DNA from: an uncultured Schlesneria sp. | Lineage (GTDB): Bacteria; Planctomycetota; Planctomycetia; Planctomycetales; Planctomycetaceae | Reading direction: 5' to 3' | Assembly (NCBI GenBank): GCA_903858935.1 | Contig: CAIOKO010000128.1 | Location: forward strand, 1 to 35,915 | DNA length: 35,915 nt | In this document: positions 10,001 through 17,322 of the stretch, piece after piece | How positions within the stretch are numbered: position 1 is the stretch's first letter | How the letters are laid out: each line of letters begins with the position of its first letter | Notes under the pieces: model-generated | The model's database searches: none | What the model was told of the DNA's origin: nothing | What the model saw: only the letters and a program-made list of their open reading frames with translations | Position numbers and translations under genes: made by a program

Positions 10001-10929
10001 GCACGGATTGCACGAGACAGGGCATCGTCGTCCCGTTGAGGAAACGGGCGCTGCCGCTGAAGCATTTCCGTCAGAACCACACCCAACGCCCAGATATCAC
10101 TGCGCCGATCAATCGCTAAGGGATTTCCCGAATACTGTTCAGGCGACATATAGGGTCTTGTCCCCGCGAACGACATTGATCGATCAACGCCACTCAAGGC
10201 CTTTTGATCGATCACAAGACCGAAATCGGCAATGACAGGATTCTCGTGCTGGTCGAGCAGAATATTGGCTGGCTTCAAATCCCGGTGGACCAGTCCCGCT
10301 TCGTGAGCATGATGAGCGGCCTGGGCTACTTTGGTCATGATCTGCACCGTGGTCGTGATGTCCATCGGACCCAGGCGCAAACGCTTTTCCAGTGTTTCAC
10401 CTTCGATCAGCTTCATCACGATGAATGACTGATCGGGATCAATCACGACATCGCGAACATCGACCAGCCCCGGATGATTGACTTTGGCCGCACGACGCGC
10501 TTCGGCCAGAAATTGATTCCGACTGGATTCCGAGTTGAACAGCCCGCGTCGCAACAGCTTGACAGCACGTTCGATGTCGAACAACGGATCGTATGCGGCG
10601 TAGACATCGCCGAACGAACCTTTACCGAGAAATCGTCGAACCTGATAACGCCCGATTGTTTCTGGAATGTCTGCTGGAACACGTGCCGACGAGTTGACCT
10701 TCAAAAAGCGGGTCCACTGTTTCAGATCTTCATATTTTTGTTCGTTGAGATATTGGTGAGGCTGATCTCTCGTAGTCGCCGCGAAAATTCGATCGCGTTC
10801 CAGTTCGAGCAAACTCTCCATTCTTTCCGCACAACTTGAACACTCCGCCAAGTGTTCAACCAGATGTTCGCTCCCGCGTCCATCGAGAAAGGCTTCCAGC
10901 AGTTCCACGTCCGGACAATCAGCGACCAT
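7027..10929 (-). CDS. Giant soluble regulator: ZAS-like zinc motif, Ser/Thr kinase, AAA ATPase, helical repeats
   Basis: A 1300-residue protein. Residues 1-50 carry H26-X3-C30-X2-C33, the zinc-binding anti-sigma (ZAS) pattern. A Hanks-type kinase domain spans about 95-350 and looks active: glycine loop GKGSFG 102-107, K124, H215-R-D217, N222, D235-F-G237 and SPE 262-264. It is followed by a STAND/AAA-type ATPase (from about 353), with P-loop GGSGYGKS 384-391 and Walker B LVLIIDD 505-511. The C-terminal 550 residues are helical with many A-x-L-F-x-A patterns, consistent with TPR repeats as in PknK or MalT-like regulators. No transmembrane helix is apparent. The start at 10929 has AAGGA 8 nt upstream and overlaps the sigma gene end by 11 nt. 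It is probably the partner that controls this sigma factor. Confidence 0.93.
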   Translation of the reverse strand: MVADCPDVELLEAFLDGRGSEHLVEHLAECSSCAERMESLLELERDRIFAATTRDQPHQYLNEQKYEDLKQWTRFLKVNSSARVPADIPETIGRYQVRRFLGKGSFGDVYAAYDPLFDIERAVKLLRRGLFNSESSRNQFLAEARRAAKVNHPGLVDVRDVVIDPDQSFIVMKLIEGETLEKRLRLGPMDITTTVQIMTKVAQAAHHAHEAGLVHRDLKPANILLDQHENPVIADFGLVIDQKALSGVDRSMSFAGTRPYMSPEQYSGNPLAIDRRSDIWALGVVLTEMLQRQRPFPQRDDDALSRAIRAEEPVLPQGKQFTELNGVVKRCLAKNPDERYATAAELANDLSAYHFVGRQRELSVLRSAFNHTRSRCPALIEVDGGSGYGKSELIQQFTNEIRFLSDVIILSGRCYERESLPYKAVEVLVDSLSSYLRRLNSEELELLLPDDVFALRRVFPTISRVVAIANAPEKPYDIHNLADLRRRAFLALRSIFIAIARQSTLVLIIDDLHWSDVEGISLLCDLFGPPAPPPVLVIVSYRQENKSVSECLSTLRQNMGAFNPSFVTHRLTVNPLTEAESWQLFNRNFANQWSSTSVSSLVEHCNGIPYVIDELVQYLRLVSQRKETIPKAIELESAFNARLAELTENARSFLEVVALAGGPVTITEAGNAAKVPQAEALLRELCDGQLVKGVSDSHADAIVTSHDRVGAAVIASIPDSRRKLHHEQLGCVLAASENRDWELIGSHFQASERFYEACVCFSIAAESALDSLAFERAAELFAKAAVLRKGIKENENEPLIGGELSKRNFVVPDRWWLLSKQGVALGHAGYGAEAAKVFIEASQAAPSIHRASLSRHAALQLCASGHTDKGRALFREVLQDQQIKLHDHPLRIISVLVRKRIREFCIGIKYKIRPEEEIDPIELVRLETLWDAISGLLFSEPLVVAGLHAKHISLAMKSGSPPHLMRSLCLEAIISSVEGISAVSRCDTFMKHARRVFESSSEATLRAFFDLAEGTTSFLQVQMERALVSLAEAEKQFSRSPTKAWWELDMIRSLTVWAQMHLGNYHDLELSIQRYLDVAEQRGDRMLISAIYSAGLPQLKLRDDKPSQAREVIERMQSRFPVEVFQQQHVSWLYSQSQIDLYLGNGEAAWYRLNDHWQQLQRSMQLRNQFGRVSLIDLRGRSALQCGSKQMLANAKKDLERLRREPGEWIRPYASRLSAGIAEAEGRIEDAMLDLLKSQAGFEHIGFKHCAAAVQMHRGGLIQGENGQSELALGRNKLETAGVISPEMMSRVLAYELSLN

Positions 10930-11566
10930 GATTGGTGTCCTTCAGTTCAATCAGGTCTCCAAATTCCTCCCGGACTCGCTTTTTGATCCTCGACCTCACG
11001 ATAAAGACGGCATTCGGCGTCATTCCGAGTTCGGTCGCCACGTCTTTGGCGGACATTCCATTCACGGCGACTCGCCAAAAAGATTGAAAGTCGCGCTCGC
11101 TGAATTCCTGGCGAATCAATTGCACCGCACGTTGAAAAAGCTCGGTCGTTTCGCGAACGGGATCATCGTCCAGTTCGATGTTCCATCGCTTGTCTGGAAT
11201 CTCGGAGATGTCGACACCCTGACCGTGGCTCGCTTTGATATGCGTTTGCGCCCCACGGTAGTGGTCGGCGATCTTGTTCCTGGTGACGCTGCGAATCCAG
11301 GCGCGAAAACTGTCCGACGGCGATTCACGACGAAACAGTGCAAGTTTGGTTGCGACCGTCTTGAACACTTCCTGGCTGGTATCTTTCGCGTCCTCTTCGG
11401 CAAGTCCTTGTTTCCGACACCAGGAATAGACCAGTCCGGCAAATAAGTCGGTGATTTTTCGAAACGCCTCCTGATCCCCAACCATCGCACGCTGAAGCAC
11501 GCTGGTGGAGAGGCTACCCGAGCTTTGGCCGGATTCCGTTGAAGATTCGCTCGACATAAACGTCAC
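10919..11566 (-). CDS. ECF-type sigma factor coupled to kinase gene
   Basis: A 215-residue ECF sigma factor. After a Ser-rich N-terminus, region 2 lies at about 28-105 (GDQEAFRKITDLF, DAKDTSQEVFKTV, FRAWIRSVTRNKIADHYRG) and region 4 at about 150-205, with helix-turn-helix MSAKDVATELGMTPNAVFIVRSRIKKRVR. ECF genes next to Ser/Thr kinase genes are a known planctomycete arrangement. The last 11 nt overlap the kinase start, giving translational coupling. GTG at 11566 has a GGA 6 nt upstream; ATG at 11557 is a possible alternative start. A 9-bp inverted repeat lies directly upstream at 11578-11608. Confidence 0.92.
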   Translation of the reverse strand: MTFMSSESSTESGQSSGSLSTSVLQRAMVGDQEAFRKITDLFAGLVYSWCRKQGLAEEDAKDTSQEVFKTVATKLALFRRESPSDSFRAWIRSVTRNKIADHYRGAQTHIKASHGQGVDISEIPDKRWNIELDDDPVRETTELFQRAVQLIRQEFSERDFQSFWRVAVNGMSAKDVATELGMTPNAVFIVRSRIKKRVREEFGDLIELKDTNHGR

Positions 11567-11577
11567 GATTTTCCAAG

Positions 11578-11608
11578 TGGCTCGATCTGAGCGTTTCGTA
11601 TCGAGCCA
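11578..11608 (-). promoter_or_regulatory. 9-bp inverted repeat in leader of the sigma/kinase operon
   Basis: The arms TGGCTCGAT and ATCGAGCCA are exact reverse complements around a 13-nt spacer. On the minus strand the hairpin ends 11 nt before the GTG start, and the weak ribosome-binding sequence (TTGGAA) follows immediately after it. It could be an operator or an RNA hairpin that affects access to the start; the sequence does not decide between these. Confidence 0.5.
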
Positions 11609-11641
11609 TCAATGTGATGAAGCGACTTTAACTGAAATGTG

Positions 11642-11670
11642 ATCCTAAAAGAATTTTCTGAAAGGTTCAA
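11642..11670 (-). promoter_or_regulatory. Possible sigma-70-type promoter of sigma/kinase operon
   Basis: On the minus strand TTGAAC (11670-11665) and TAGGAT (11647-11642) are separated by 17 nt. Each matches the housekeeping consensus at 4 of 6 bases. Transcription would begin near 11635 and include the 11578-11608 inverted repeat in the leader. This is pattern matching only. Confidence 0.3.
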
Positions 11671-11944
11671 ACGTTATACGTGGCAGAGGCCGACAGCTAT
11701 CGGAAATTGCCGAACTTCACCCCTTCCATGGGTGTGGAAAACGGGCCGTTGCCCTGGCGCCTTTAACAACCGACACGTCGATTGTGAATGATCCAAAACG
11801 TGACCAATCGTCCTCGCCGATCCAGAATCGGTGCTGACATAGTAACCGTTGTCCGTCTCTTTCAAACCGATACCCCACCGTATCCGCCAGGTGTTTTCTG
11901 TGTTGAACTGTGAACGAGGAACCCCGTAAGAAAGTTGATTTGAA

Positions 11945-12727
11945 ATGCAAAAGATCCCTTTATTGCTGTCGATGATTGCAGGCCTCACGATTTCAGTGCA
12001 GCCTATTTTTGCTGGAGGCATCGCCCTGCAGACGCCAAGTGGATTACACGCGGGAGATACATTCCGTTTCGTTTTCGTCACCGATACGGTCACAACGGCG
12101 ACGAACCCGAATGCCAGCTACTATGACGCGATCGTCAACAACGAAGCCATTAGTCTTGGCGTAACATATCAAAGTCAATCTCTCAACTGGCAGGCAATTG
12201 TCGGTACACAGGACGCCAACGCGATCACGCACATCGGGTCAAGCAACCACGACCAGGTGTATCGTGTTGATGGTGCGAAAGTGGCCACTTCCACAGACAC
12301 CTCTCCTGGCGGACTTTGGTCAGGATCACTTTTGAACGCGATCAATCTCGATCTCGCCGGTAATCGTCCCGAAAATCCGCGTTCTTTCCTCACAGGACAC
12401 GTTTGGACCGGGACAAACCAACACGGCACAGCGGAGACTTGGAATTTACCGTACAACTATTCGATGGGGTCCGCCGATGGGGTCTCAGTAGGCGGAATAT
12501 TTTACGATCCTTTGTTTCAGTACGATCCGACCGACCAATCCTGGGCCGACCAGAATGGCTCTGGACAAAGTCTACCGGAATCTCTCTACGGAATTTCTCA
12601 GGAACTAACTGTCCCTGGGGCAACATCCGTCCCGGAACCCTCGACGCTTGCCCTAATGGGCCTCGGCGGAATCGGATTGGCGATCCGATTCCATCTGCGT
12701 CGGAAAGCCGCGGTGAAGAACTCTTAG
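11945..12727 (+). CDS. PEP-CTERM sorted extracellular protein
   Basis: A 260-residue secreted protein. An N-terminal signal peptide (MQKIPLLLSMIAGLTISVQPIFA, cleavage likely after A23) and a C-terminal PEP-CTERM tail frame it: VPEPSTLALMG at about 229-239, a short hydrophobic helix and a basic end (FHLRRK). Such tails are recognised by an exosortase, which is not in this window. The central domain, about 24-225, has Gly/Asn/Trp-rich stretches such as GLWSGSLLNAINLDL and VWTGTNQHGTAE and no catalytic motif I recognise. ATG at 11945 is consistent with the signal peptide. A strong intrinsic terminator follows 33 nt after the stop, so it is probably transcribed alone. Confidence 0.9.
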   Translation: MQKIPLLLSMIAGLTISVQPIFAGGIALQTPSGLHAGDTFRFVFVTDTVTTATNPNASYYDAIVNNEAISLGVTYQSQSLNWQAIVGTQDANAITHIGSSNHDQVYRVDGAKVATSTDTSPGGLWSGSLLNAINLDLAGNRPENPRSFLTGHVWTGTNQHGTAETWNLPYNYSMGSADGVSVGGIFYDPLFQYDPTDQSWADQNGSGQSLPESLYGISQELTVPGATSVPEPSTLALMGLGGIGLAIRFHLRRKAAVKNS

Positions 12728-12760
12728 TAGTTACATTGACCACGAGCATCAGAATTTAGA

Positions 12761-12794
12761 AGCAGGCGGCTGGAAACAGTCGCCTGCTTTTTTT
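12761..12794 (+). terminator. Rho-independent terminator after PEP-CTERM gene
   Basis: A 12-bp stem AGCAGGCGGCTG/CAGTCGCCTGCT with a GAAA tetraloop and one G-U pair is followed directly by seven T residues. This is a textbook intrinsic terminator on the plus strand. Confidence 0.92.
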
Positions 12795-13108
12795 AATTGA
12801 GACGGATTTCGTTCCTATGCGGCGAATTCGTCGTTCATGGATTCGGGCCACGCCGTTCGGGGTTTGGGTATGTCCGGGTTTTTGTTTCGTTGTGGGGGTC
12901 GACGCCCTGGTCGTCGTCCTGGGTAGTTGGCCAACGATACGACCCTGATCCCCTACGGGGTGGCCTGCATTGATCATTCGAACCTTGGTAGCGTTTGACG
13001 GACTTCGGACATTTGCGATGATTGCGACGCACGCGGGACAGGTCGTTTACCTGGATCTCAATCGTGCGTCCTCCGTTCCGTTTCAACCATGCTGATTGGT
13101 TCTGCGAC
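12795..13108. other. Non-coding GC-rich stretch, possible repeat relic
   Basis: No convincing gene. The stretch contains a small CCCC-TAC-GGGG hairpin at 12950-12960 and a near-repeat CCTGGTCGTCGTCCTGG around 12905-12922. It has the look of a decayed intergenic repeat, but I cannot identify a second copy in the window. Open frames crossing it encode low-complexity Arg/Pro/Gly-rich peptides without support. Confidence 0.35.
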
Positions 13109-13486
13109 ATGTCTATCAATTCGCCTGATGCCGTGATCGCGGTCTTTGAACTTCTGCCGTACTGGGGTCCTGAGCTTCAAAGGCAATTTCAATCTGATAA
13201 TGTGGCGGTAACGGAATGTCGATCGGTTGGCGACCTGTTTCCAATCGTCGATAGTTTTTCAAATCCTCTAATCGTTATTGATCTCGATGCGGCGATTACG
13301 GATTGCCTGGACTGGCTGGGGACGGAGGTTGCGAAACATCCTGTTCGCGTGCCGATTATCGCCATCGGATCGGCCTCGACTGCCGACTTGGAATGGCGAC
13401 TGCGTGAAGCGGGGGTCACCGCGTTTCTGCCGGAGTTGATGGCGGGGTCCGACTTCGCTCGACTTTGTCGGCGGCTGTTGTCGTGA
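13109..13486 (+). CDS. Degenerate receiver-like (pseudo-response-regulator) protein
   Basis: A 125-residue single-domain protein with the alternating beta/alpha pattern of a CheY-like receiver: VIAVFELL, then LIVIDLDAA (position of the phospho-acceptor strand), VPIIAIGSAS (strand 4 with S/T) and GVTAFLPEL (strand 5 region). The acidic pair expected at the end of strand 1 is missing, and the conserved strand-5 lysine is replaced in FLPE. Phosphorylation by the normal mechanism is therefore doubtful even though an Asp remains in VIDLD. ATG at 13109 is chosen because the fold begins just after it; no good ribosome-binding site is visible and an upstream TTG at 13022 is less likely. It stands alone, between a terminator and a palindromic repeat. 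Confidence 0.6.
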   Translation: MSINSPDAVIAVFELLPYWGPELQRQFQSDNVAVTECRSVGDLFPIVDSFSNPLIVIDLDAAITDCLDWLGTEVAKHPVRVPIIAIGSASTADLEWRLREAGVTAFLPELMAGSDFARLCRRLLS

Positions 13487-13577
13487 GGGTTGCTGGAGTC
13501 ACGTCTGTTCGTGACACGATTTCCACCTTGAGAACGAGGCCGTCGGTGCGTACTCGTTTTTCAACGGTTTTGAAGAG

Positions 13578-13674
13578 GGGGTCGGGTGTTCAAATTACAA
13601 AATTGGCCGATCTTGCGGTTTTTAAATTCCTGATCCATCCTTCGGCCATTTTTGAAATTTGAATACCCGACCCC
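13578..13674. repeat. 97-bp palindrome with 33-bp arms (REPIN-like)
   Basis: The left arm 13578-13610 and the reverse complement of 13642-13674 agree at 30 of 33 positions. Both begin GGGGTCGGGT and end GGCCGA. The 31-nt centre is unrelated. Long palindromes starting with a G-run and TCGG resemble repeats moved by REP-associated tyrosine transposases; no such transposase is in this window. It lies between two convergent genes and could also form a terminator-like RNA hairpin. Confidence 0.8.
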
Positions 13675-13689
13675 GGAATTCCAGAACTT

Positions 13690-13713
13690 GCACGGGCTGA
13701 AGCCCATGCTACG
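13690..13713 (+). repeat. 24-bp dispersed repeat, copy A
   Basis: The core GGGCTGAAGCCC is itself a small dyad and is followed by ATGCTACG. It matches 23697-23720 at 23 of 24 bases, and its core recurs inverted near 17248-17259. All copies are intergenic. Confidence 0.75.
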
Positions 13714-13748
13714 GTTTTTTGCCCGGTCACAACGCGCGAACGATTTCC

Positions 13749-16700
13749 CTATTCTAAACCCGTCTTGCGACGCGCATCGTCCGGCTGCGCCGGCGGGTCG
13801 ATGCTGTTTAGGAGGGCTCGGGCTTGCATTTGGCTTCGTTCCTGTCGTGATTTGACTTCGGTTTTGTATGACCTGAGCGGACGAAGAAGCAGCTTTTCGA
13901 TGACTTGTTTACGAGCTTGCCATTCTTTGTCAGGGACTCCCGCCGACGCGGCGATCTCGTTCAACGAGTTGACGCCATTTTCGGTAGCGATCAGACTTTG
14001 ATCGACATCGTCCAGCACCTTCTTCACAGATGTCTGTGAGATGAACTGACGGGTTTCCCACCGGGTTCGCAGTGTCTGAATCAGGCCGTTTAAAACATCG
14101 AATCGAACGGAATCGTCAGGTACCGCTTCTGGGTGATTGACGACCGTTTCAATCGCCGTGGCGACGTTTCGAACGGATGAATCACGCGTGGGAACGAAGT
14201 AGATCACGTGCAGGCGGTACGCGAGTTCCCGTGCCGCATCTTCGCCGCAACGAGCCAGCATGTCCGCGATTTCCTGTCTTGCAAAATAAGTGAGCAAGGG
14301 ATCATAGGGTTGCAGATATTCTTCGACGGCGGCGATCTGTTCCCGGGTCGGCTTCTTACGTCTGGCGGCATTTCCTAAGGCGACAAAGTAATCGCGTCGC
14401 CGAAGATCTTCGGGATGTAACGTTGGTTTTTCGTCGATGGCTTTGACCTGCTGCACGATAGTTCGAGGTCGATCTTGAAGCTGTTTCCGCAACGCGTTGC
14501 GATATTCCCACCAGTGGGCATCGGGATTTTCAAGAACCAGATTCTGTTGAATCGTCACTTCATTCAGTCGTCGCAATAATTCCTGAGAGACACGACTGTC
14601 TCCCAGCCATTCGACCAGTCTCGATCGTCGTGATAACTGGATTTCGTTTTCGAGCATGTTCGGTTGACCGTTCAGGGCTTCAGTCCAGAATGGTGCTTTT
14701 GTGAGTCGGGTCGTCGTCAGTACCGATTGAATTTCCTGCTGTTTATCTGCCCAGCGCATGACTTCCATCGGAGCCCGCGACGCCAAAAGCCCGTTGAACA
14801 TCGAATTTGCCGGGCTGCGAGATTCGTCACAGATTTCCCCCAAGGCTTCGTGGTCATAGGCAGGTTGATTCAGCAAGGTTGACCAGTCCAGGCCGCTGCG
14901 AGCTAGAATCCTCAGCACATGCGGCAGTTCCAATCGCGTTGCCAGTTCGCCAGGGATGAAAACATCTTCTGCATTCGCACCGAACAATAAGAATTCGCCC
15001 GCGGTCGTTTCAATGCCGATCACTTGCCGAAACGCTTTCCGCATCGTCTTAAGAACAACTCTCAACGGTTCAGGACCATAATCGACGCATTCGAATCGCT
15101 GGCAAAAAAGACCTCGATCAGACAACCTGCTTGAGGCACGATTATAAAATTCTTGTGTGAATGCTGCGGCACCGTCAGACATCGACGAGGACGGCGGACT
15201 GCTCAGGATGACATCGAATGGTTCGGACTCTTTCGTCATCAATGCCAATTCAGGACTGACTCGTCGCAAGATGACTCGGTCATCGACGAGCGGATCGATG
15301 CCGGTCTCACGAGCCAGCGGTCCTTTGACGAGATCGATCAGACTCGAATCTCCTTCGACACAGACTGCCTCGCGAATAGGAAATTCGAGACAGGTTGAAA
15401 GCGGCACGCCGGCGGAAAGACCCAGCAAAAGGATTCGGCCAGGTCGTTCGGAAAGAACCATTGAGTAGACCGCTTGCAGGACTTCAGGAGCGAACTGAGG
15501 GACGATATCGGAATTCTTGGTAACGACCGAACGGGGAACACCCGCCTCACGCACATAGAGTTCGGCAACACGTCCTCGCCATAGCGTCAATGATCCCGAC
15601 GGCCCTTCCTGACGATGAATCATGCGGATGTCATCGAGAGCGGACAGTTGTTCAACGTCCCATCCCGACCGGTAAGCGACAAACGCCGGAGTCGAGAACA
15701 GGACTTTTGCTGTACGTGATGCATCGTCATTGAATCGCCACATCGGCAACGAAAACGCCATGAGCAACAAAGATCCGGCAACGGGTGCGGTTTGATAAGA
15801 CATGACCCAACCCGATGTACGCAGACGAACGTACGCGGATGCTGCAATCAGCAGTCCGCTGTATGTCGCCATCAACGGGATCACACCGAGTGTTCCACCG
15901 AGCAGATAAACACTACAGGCCAGTCCGCCCAGGAATGGCATTCCCCAGGCAACGTCTCGACGCTTGGCACCGCAGTCTGTCGAACGTACCAATCCAGCCA
16001 GAACCATACCGAAGGGAAACGAAGTGGTCATTAATAACAGGACACGGGCCATCATTAACAAGGGCACGTTGGTCAAAGTCGAATTCATGCTGAGAGACAA
16101 ATTAACCAGAGACGGTTGGGCACAGATCAAAAAACTGGAAACCGCTGCGGCAAATAATCCGCACCACGCGACTCGATCCGAAGAACCGCGCAGACGCGTG
16201 GCTAACCACAGCCCGCACGCGACCCCTGTCAACATTCCAGCCACCTGGGTGAAGATTACGAAGGCACCATGCGGCATTAACTGATTGGCAAGGCGCATTT
16301 CACACGCCATTAGTCCTCCGACCAGAAACGCCATACTGACATGAATCGGTGTTATTCCCGTAGCGTTAAGAGAATTGTCAGTCGGCACAGCAGAAGCATT
16401 GATCTCGGTATTCAGGGAAGTTCGTCTCACCCACCAACTGATACCACTCGCCAGGACGGACGCGGCAATAGTGGGAACGAAAACTCCGAACAACGGAGCA
16501 AGCACAACGGAATTTAATACGAGACCGCCAGCAATTCCCAGCATGATCGCTGGTGATGAACATCGGTCGAACATTGTCTCATTGCATCGCATGGGCTTTT
16601 GCTCGTGCGAGGGAGTATCTTGTGATGGGTGGGAGCCGCCACGACGAAGACTGACAACACCTCCCTGTGTGATCACAGCCCCCCACAACATACCTGGAAT

Positions 16701-17111
16701 CAGCCATGCTGAGACGGCAATTGTGAGTACAACGAACAATTTGGCAGTGGAATTCTCTAACCACGCTTGAGGGATGTAACCCATCAGTGTGGTCATCGCA
16801 TCGATCCAGAACGGATTGAGTATCGACCAGGCACAAAGGCACCATACCACGTAAGACAGGCCTGCATATGGTGAAACAACCGCTTGTGCCGGACGCCAAC
16901 GCTCGCCACACCAGAGGGCCACTGATAAAACCAGCCCGACGGCCAGCACGAGGACCGGGTCCAATCCAAACGTCAGACTGAATTGCTGCCAAGTCGAAAC
17001 AGCAACAATCCCGAGAAAAATTCCTAAGCCGAAGCGCCCGAACAACGCTGTTGAGCAGATCTGAAACGAGCGACTTAATTGATTTAACGTCAGCCAATTG
17101 CCTGCGTACAT
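13749..17111 (-). CDS. Fused multi-TM (MFS-like) and spermidine-synthase-like protein
   Basis: A 1120-residue protein in three parts. Residues about 20-460 contain a dozen or so hydrophobic helices in two groups, separated by a polar loop at about 155-180. Residues about 495-720 resemble the spermidine synthase fold: EGPSGSLTLWRGRVAELYV, then the SAM-type motif ILLLGLSAG (about 560-568), acidic strand end VCVEGD (E586) and DVILSSPP (about 633-640). The remaining 400 residues are mostly helical and charged, with no domain I recognise. The canonical aspartates of true spermidine synthases are not clear (SSPP where D-P is usual), so polyamine synthesis should not be assumed. ATG at 17111 has AGGGA upstream; an in-frame ATG at 17237 would add 42 unrelated residues. 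Confidence 0.85.
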   Translation of the reverse strand: MYAGNWLTLNQLSRSFQICSTALFGRFGLGIFLGIVAVSTWQQFSLTFGLDPVLVLAVGLVLSVALWCGERWRPAQAVVSPYAGLSYVVWCLCAWSILNPFWIDAMTTLMGYIPQAWLENSTAKLFVVLTIAVSAWLIPGMLWGAVITQGGVVSLRRGGSHPSQDTPSHEQKPMRCNETMFDRCSSPAIMLGIAGGLVLNSVVLAPLFGVFVPTIAASVLASGISWWVRRTSLNTEINASAVPTDNSLNATGITPIHVSMAFLVGGLMACEMRLANQLMPHGAFVIFTQVAGMLTGVACGLWLATRLRGSSDRVAWCGLFAAAVSSFLICAQPSLVNLSLSMNSTLTNVPLLMMARVLLLMTTSFPFGMVLAGLVRSTDCGAKRRDVAWGMPFLGGLACSVYLLGGTLGVIPLMATYSGLLIAASAYVRLRTSGWVMSYQTAPVAGSLLLMAFSLPMWRFNDDASRTAKVLFSTPAFVAYRSGWDVEQLSALDDIRMIHRQEGPSGSLTLWRGRVAELYVREAGVPRSVVTKNSDIVPQFAPEVLQAVYSMVLSERPGRILLLGLSAGVPLSTCLEFPIREAVCVEGDSSLIDLVKGPLARETGIDPLVDDRVILRRVSPELALMTKESEPFDVILSSPPSSSMSDGAAAFTQEFYNRASSRLSDRGLFCQRFECVDYGPEPLRVVLKTMRKAFRQVIGIETTAGEFLLFGANAEDVFIPGELATRLELPHVLRILARSGLDWSTLLNQPAYDHEALGEICDESRSPANSMFNGLLASRAPMEVMRWADKQQEIQSVLTTTRLTKAPFWTEALNGQPNMLENEIQLSRRSRLVEWLGDSRVSQELLRRLNEVTIQQNLVLENPDAHWWEYRNALRKQLQDRPRTIVQQVKAIDEKPTLHPEDLRRRDYFVALGNAARRKKPTREQIAAVEEYLQPYDPLLTYFARQEIADMLARCGEDAARELAYRLHVIYFVPTRDSSVRNVATAIETVVNHPEAVPDDSVRFDVLNGLIQTLRTRWETRQFISQTSVKKVLDDVDQSLIATENGVNSLNEIAASAGVPDKEWQARKQVIEKLLLRPLRSYKTEVKSRQERSQMQARALLNSIDPPAQPDDARRKTGLE

Positions 17112-17240
17112 GGCGTCCCTGCCGGTGAAAGGCGATCGAAACTCGCGCGGACTCCGTCCGTCGAGATGTAATGACCGGCAATTTCTACCGGAATTAGCCG
17201 TTATCCAGCAAGACCGACCTTGGGAACTGTTCAACAAACC

Positions 17241-17264
17241 GCAACTTGGGCTTCAGCCCGCAAA
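17241..17264 (-). repeat. Dispersed repeat, diverged copy B (inverted)
   Basis: On the minus strand this reads GCGGGCTGAAGCCCAAGTTG, sharing the GGGCTGAAGCCC core with copies A and C but not the ATGCTACG end. It lies in the 211-nt gap between the barrel gene and the fused membrane protein. Confidence 0.5.
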
Positions 17265-17322
17265 ATTGGAAATCTTGCAGTGTCTGGAAGCCCGCATTAC
17301 GAATACTGACAACTCAAGCGGG

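Larger units (their letters stand above)
11567..11944. other. Intergenic region between divergent sigma and PEP-CTERM genes
   Basis: No gene is supported. Apart from the possible sigma-operon promoter and the inverted repeat near the left end, I see only short weak dyads such as TTCCA/TGGAA near 11725. The promoter of the PEP-CTERM gene must lie in the right half but is not recognisable. Confidence 0.45.

Noticed and set aside
10928-11446. 172-codon plus-strand frame opposite the second sigma gene
   Set aside because: Shadow of a clear sigma-factor gene.
11674-12093. 139-codon minus-strand frame overlapping the PEP-CTERM start
   Set aside because: It overlaps the signal-peptide region of a confident gene and shows no protein features.
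16375-16770. 131-codon plus-strand frame opposite the membrane part of the spermidine-synthase-like fusion
   Set aside because: It lacks any motif and lies within a strongly supported membrane-protein gene.
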